7,195 bases of DNA. It comes from Planctomycetota bacterium (GTDB taxonomy: Bacteria > Planctomycetota > Phycisphaerae > WQYP01). A program made the position numbers and the translations under genes. Shown here in pieces: positions 5,789 to 7,195 of this stretch (positions are counted from its first letter, which is position 1; each line of letters begins with the position of its first letter). Below the pieces are notes generated by a model that was not told the DNA's origin, did no database searches, and was given only the letters and a program-made list of their open reading frames with translations. Location: the NCBI GenBank assembly GCA_021780285.1, contig JAJXZA010000136.1:1-7195 (forward strand), read 5' to 3'.

Positions 5789-5827
5789 ATATCTTGTTCA
5801 AAAAACAAGATATCACAGGTGTGCAAT
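5789..5827. repeat. Hairpin block, copy 2, with a 10-bp perfect stem
   Basis: ATATCTTGTT (5789-5798) and AACAAGATAT (5804-5813) form a perfect ten-base stem around a five-base loop. The conserved tail CACAGGTGTGCAAT ends at 5827. From 5793 on it matches 286-320 at 31 of 35 bases. The stem is longer than in copy 1. There is no T-run behind it. Confidence 0.8.
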
Positions 5828-5901
5828 GCGGGGGAACGCAGAGATGAAAAAAATATATCAGCCGGTACATTTATGCGGCGTGGCTCTTGGCAAATAATCT
5901 T

Positions 5902-6231
5902 ATGAATAATAAACAATACAACCCCGCCGATATGGAAGTGATTGTGCAGTCGGATCAGGTACGTGTCGTAGAGTTTCTTCTGCCGCCGCACACGCCGGTG
6001 CCCGAGCATCATCATTCCAATACCGAAGAAATTTGCTATTGCCTCTCCGGCGAGCTGGCCTGCAACATTCAAGGCCAGCGGCAGTGTGTGCTGAAAAGCG
6101 GCGAGCGTTTTCGCTTTGCCCCCGGTATAGATCACGAGCTAATCAACGAAGGCGACTCGCCGTGTCGTTTTGTGCTGATTCATGGTGTGGGCGAATTTAA
6201 TTTTATCCCCTCCAACCGCTCAAACCGCTGA
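5902..6231 (+). CDS. Small single-domain cupin protein
   Basis: This 109-residue protein is a one-domain cupin, a small beta barrel that usually binds a metal. Motif 1 is seen as PEHHHSNTEEICYCLSG: His36, His38 and Glu42 or Glu43, with Gly50 at the expected distance from Glu43. Motif 2 is GERFRFAPGIDHELIN (67-82), supplying His78 and Asn82; its proline is one place nearer the histidine than in the consensus. These residues would hold Fe, Mn, Zn or Ni, but substrate and reaction cannot be read from sequence, since this fold covers dioxygenases, isomerases and sugar-binding regulators. Four cysteines (45, 47, 54, 62) are many for so small a protein and suggest the cytoplasm; there is no signal peptide. 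ATG 5902 is preferred; a TTG at 5887 would add five residues. No clear ribosome-binding site precedes either. It is flanked by repeat elements and looks like a single-gene unit. Confidence 0.8.
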   Translation: MNNKQYNPADMEVIVQSDQVRVVEFLLPPHTPVPEHHHSNTEEICYCLSGELACNIQGQRQCVLKSGERFRFAPGIDHELINEGDSPCRFVLIHGVGEFNFIPSNRSNR

Positions 6232-6242
6232 ACTCTATCCGG

Positions 6243-6333
6243 GGCAACGGCTTGGACCGTCGGGGCACAGCCGACCCACCCCTTGTAACGCAGGTTTCCA
6301 GCCTGCCCCGCCCGCTGTTCGTGAACCGTTGCC
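6243..6333. repeat. Nested inverted-repeat element (REP- or MITE-like)
   Basis: The outer arms GGCAACGG (6243-6250) and CCGTTGCC (6326-6333) are perfect inverted repeats 75 bases apart, extendable by TT/AA if one base is bulged. Between them are two smaller hairpins: GTCGG/CCGAC (6259-6263 and 6271-6275) and GCAGG/CCTGC (6290-6294 and 6302-6306). The 91-base piece could fold into a branched cruciform. It begins 11 bases after the cupin stop. The core TAACGCAGGTTTCCAGCCTGC resembles dispersed palindromes I associate with intergenic DNA of several environmental phyla. No T-run follows, so it is a weak terminator candidate. Confidence 0.65.
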
Positions 6334-6406
6334 ACTCCGATGGCCCCCAATGCCTCAGAGCAATCAGGCCGCGCGCCCGCAAGATGCCTATGCTCTATAC
6401 GCCCAA

Positions 6407-6436
6407 TTACCAATATCTCTTCGATGCCCTTACAAT
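6407..6436 (+). promoter_or_regulatory. Weak sigma-70-like promoter candidate for the GH35 gene
   Basis: TTACCA (6407-6412) and TACAAT (6431-6436) are separated by 18 bases, four of six and five of six matches to the standard boxes. Position and orientation suit a promoter 41 bases before ATG 6478. Such matches arise often by chance. The rest of 6334-6477 shows nothing I can name. Confidence 0.25.
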
Positions 6437-6477
6437 ATCTCCACAAGCTCGACATTTACAGCTTTTGCGGGGATTAC

Positions 6478-7195
6478 ATGACTCAATTAAAACATCAGGC
6501 AAATCTGTGTTTTATTCAATTCGCATTATCTATTGTTGCGGTGCTTTCGCTGGCGATGCCTGCGCTGGCTAATACCGACATGTTTAAGCCAATAGGCTCG
6601 GCCGCCAATATCATTCATATTAACGGCCGCGGATTTACCATCGGATCCAAGCCCGTGTTTATCTGTTCGGGCAGCTTTCATTATGCTCGCGTCCCCCGTG
6701 CTCTCTGGCGCAATCGGCTCCTCAAGATGAAGCGAGCCGGCTTCAACACCGTGCAAACCTATGTGTTCTGGAACTTTCAGGAGCCGCAGCCGGGAGTTTT
6801 TGATTTTAAAGGCCGGGCGAATCTGAATGCCTTTTTACAACTTGTGCACAAGATGGGTATGTACGCCCTGGTGCGCTGCGGGCCTTACGACTGTGCCGAG
6901 TGGGACGATGGCGGTTACCCGCTGTGGCTGGCCATGGAGCCTGGAGTGGTTGTGCGTCGCGATGACCCTGCATTTATGAATCCGCTGCGGGTGTTTTGGA
7001 ACAAGCTTTTGCCCATTGTCGCCGCCAATCAAATCAACCACGGCGGGGCGGTCATCATGGTGCAGCTTGAAAACGAAGACAACGCCTGGGGTACCGATAT
7101 GCCCAGCAAGTACTACCGCGACCTCTACGCCATGGCACGCCGGCATGGCATACAGGTGCCGCTGTTTTTCAGCGGCATGCATCATGGTTTTGACC
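6478..7195 (+). CDS. Secreted glycoside hydrolase family 35 beta-galactosidase (N-terminal part)
   Basis: The first 239 codons are present; the gene runs out of the window. Residues 1-31 form a signal peptide: a short polar start with Lys5, a hydrophobic core LCFIQFALSIVAVLSLAM, and PALA before a likely cut at Ala31/Asn32, so the enzyme is exported. The GH35 catalytic barrel begins near 48: FICSGSFHYARVPRALW (61-77), GFNTVQTYVFWNFQEP (88-103), VRCGPYDCAEWDDGGYPLWL (132-151), and IMVQLENEDNAWG (193-205). Glu200, after Asn199, is the expected acid/base; the nucleophile lies beyond the window. Family members cut terminal beta-galactosyl residues from plant, algal or host glycans. The usual motif is ENEYG; here Asp201 replaces Tyr. 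ATG 6478 is chosen because it gives a clean signal peptide and has GGGGA at 6469-6473; an in-frame ATG at 6424 would spoil it. The cupin upstream is separated by a repeat element, so co-transcription is unproven. Confidence 0.92.
   Translation, partial: MTQLKHQANLCFIQFALSIVAVLSLAMPALANTDMFKPIGSAANIIHINGRGFTIGSKPVFICSGSFHYARVPRALWRNRLLKMKRAGFNTVQTYVFWNFQEPQPGVFDFKGRANLNAFLQLVHKMGMYALVRCGPYDCAEWDDGGYPLWLAMEPGVVVRRDDPAFMNPLRVFWNKLLPIVAANQINHGGAVIMVQLENEDNAWGTDMPSKYYRDLYAMARRHGIQVPLFFSGMHHGFD

Larger units (their letters stand above)
5565..5860. repeat. Second intergenic repeat tract
   Basis: The gap between the carrier protein and the cupin holds no credible gene. It opens with GCCACAGAGGCC and ACACAGAG units (5567-5593), has a short palindrome at 5605-5621, and an ATTCACCGCC (5630-5639) that is the reverse complement of the GGCGGTGAAT ending a module at 491-500. 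It then repeats two blocks of the first tract in the same order at 5715 and 5793. Open frames here are short and low in complexity and are not annotated. Confidence 0.75.

Noticed and set aside
5555..5897. Short plus-strand frames between carrier protein and cupin
   Set aside because: They read through the second repeat tract and have low-complexity, Arg/Gly-rich products.
6180..6572. Frames on both strands between cupin and GH35 gene
   Set aside because: They read through the nested inverted-repeat element (NAGFQPA and GWVGCAPT segments typical of such repeats) and overlap real genes at both ends.

Overview
The window looks like a piece of a Planctomycetota-type chromosome, most likely Phycisphaerae or a relative. 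This is an inference from gene content: an outsized GspK-like pseudopilin with the C-terminal pattern familiar from that phylum, a FabZ-type dehydratase paired with an acyl carrier protein carrying a large internal insertion, a secreted GH35 beta-galactosidase, and long intergenic tracts built of CACAGAG/CACGAAG-type short repeats. A Verrucomicrobiota origin cannot be excluded. All six recognised genes lie on the + strand.

Layout. 2-112 is the C-terminal tail of a GspJ-like pseudopilin. 113-876 is a non-coding mosaic of short repeats, palindromes and inverted copies that separates it from its natural partner. 877-4356 encodes a 1159-residue GspK-like minor pseudopilin with three carbohydrate-binding-like repeats, a lamin-tail-like segment and a helix-hairpin-helix motif. 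4457-5026 (dehydratase) and 5155-5547 (acyl carrier protein) form an acyl-processing pair. 5548-5901 is a second, shorter repeat tract that reuses two blocks of the first in the same order. 5902-6231 is a small cupin. 6232-6477 holds a compact element of nested inverted repeats. 6478 to the end is the N-terminal 239 residues of an exported GH35 beta-galactosidase.

How the genes relate. The two pseudopilin genes fit the gspJ-gspK order of type II secretion loci, and a type II system could export enzymes such as the GH35 protein, although no direct link is visible. The dehydratase and carrier protein would act together on 3-hydroxyacyl thioesters; no ketosynthase is in the window. The cupin and the galactosidase are separated from their neighbours by repeat elements and are probably independent units.

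The most interesting material is the intergenic DNA. It contains a seven-module array of 8-10-base microrepeats, a two-copy 47-bp hairpin unit, and a composite repeat present at two sites 5.5 kb apart. A near-duplicate of the ribosome-binding/start region flanks the large insertion, so the downstream gene keeps a good start, and a 252-codon open frame bridges the whole tract. Among the proteins, the carbohydrate-binding-like modules on a predicted pilus-tip pseudopilin and the roughly 45-residue insertion inside the carrier protein stand out.
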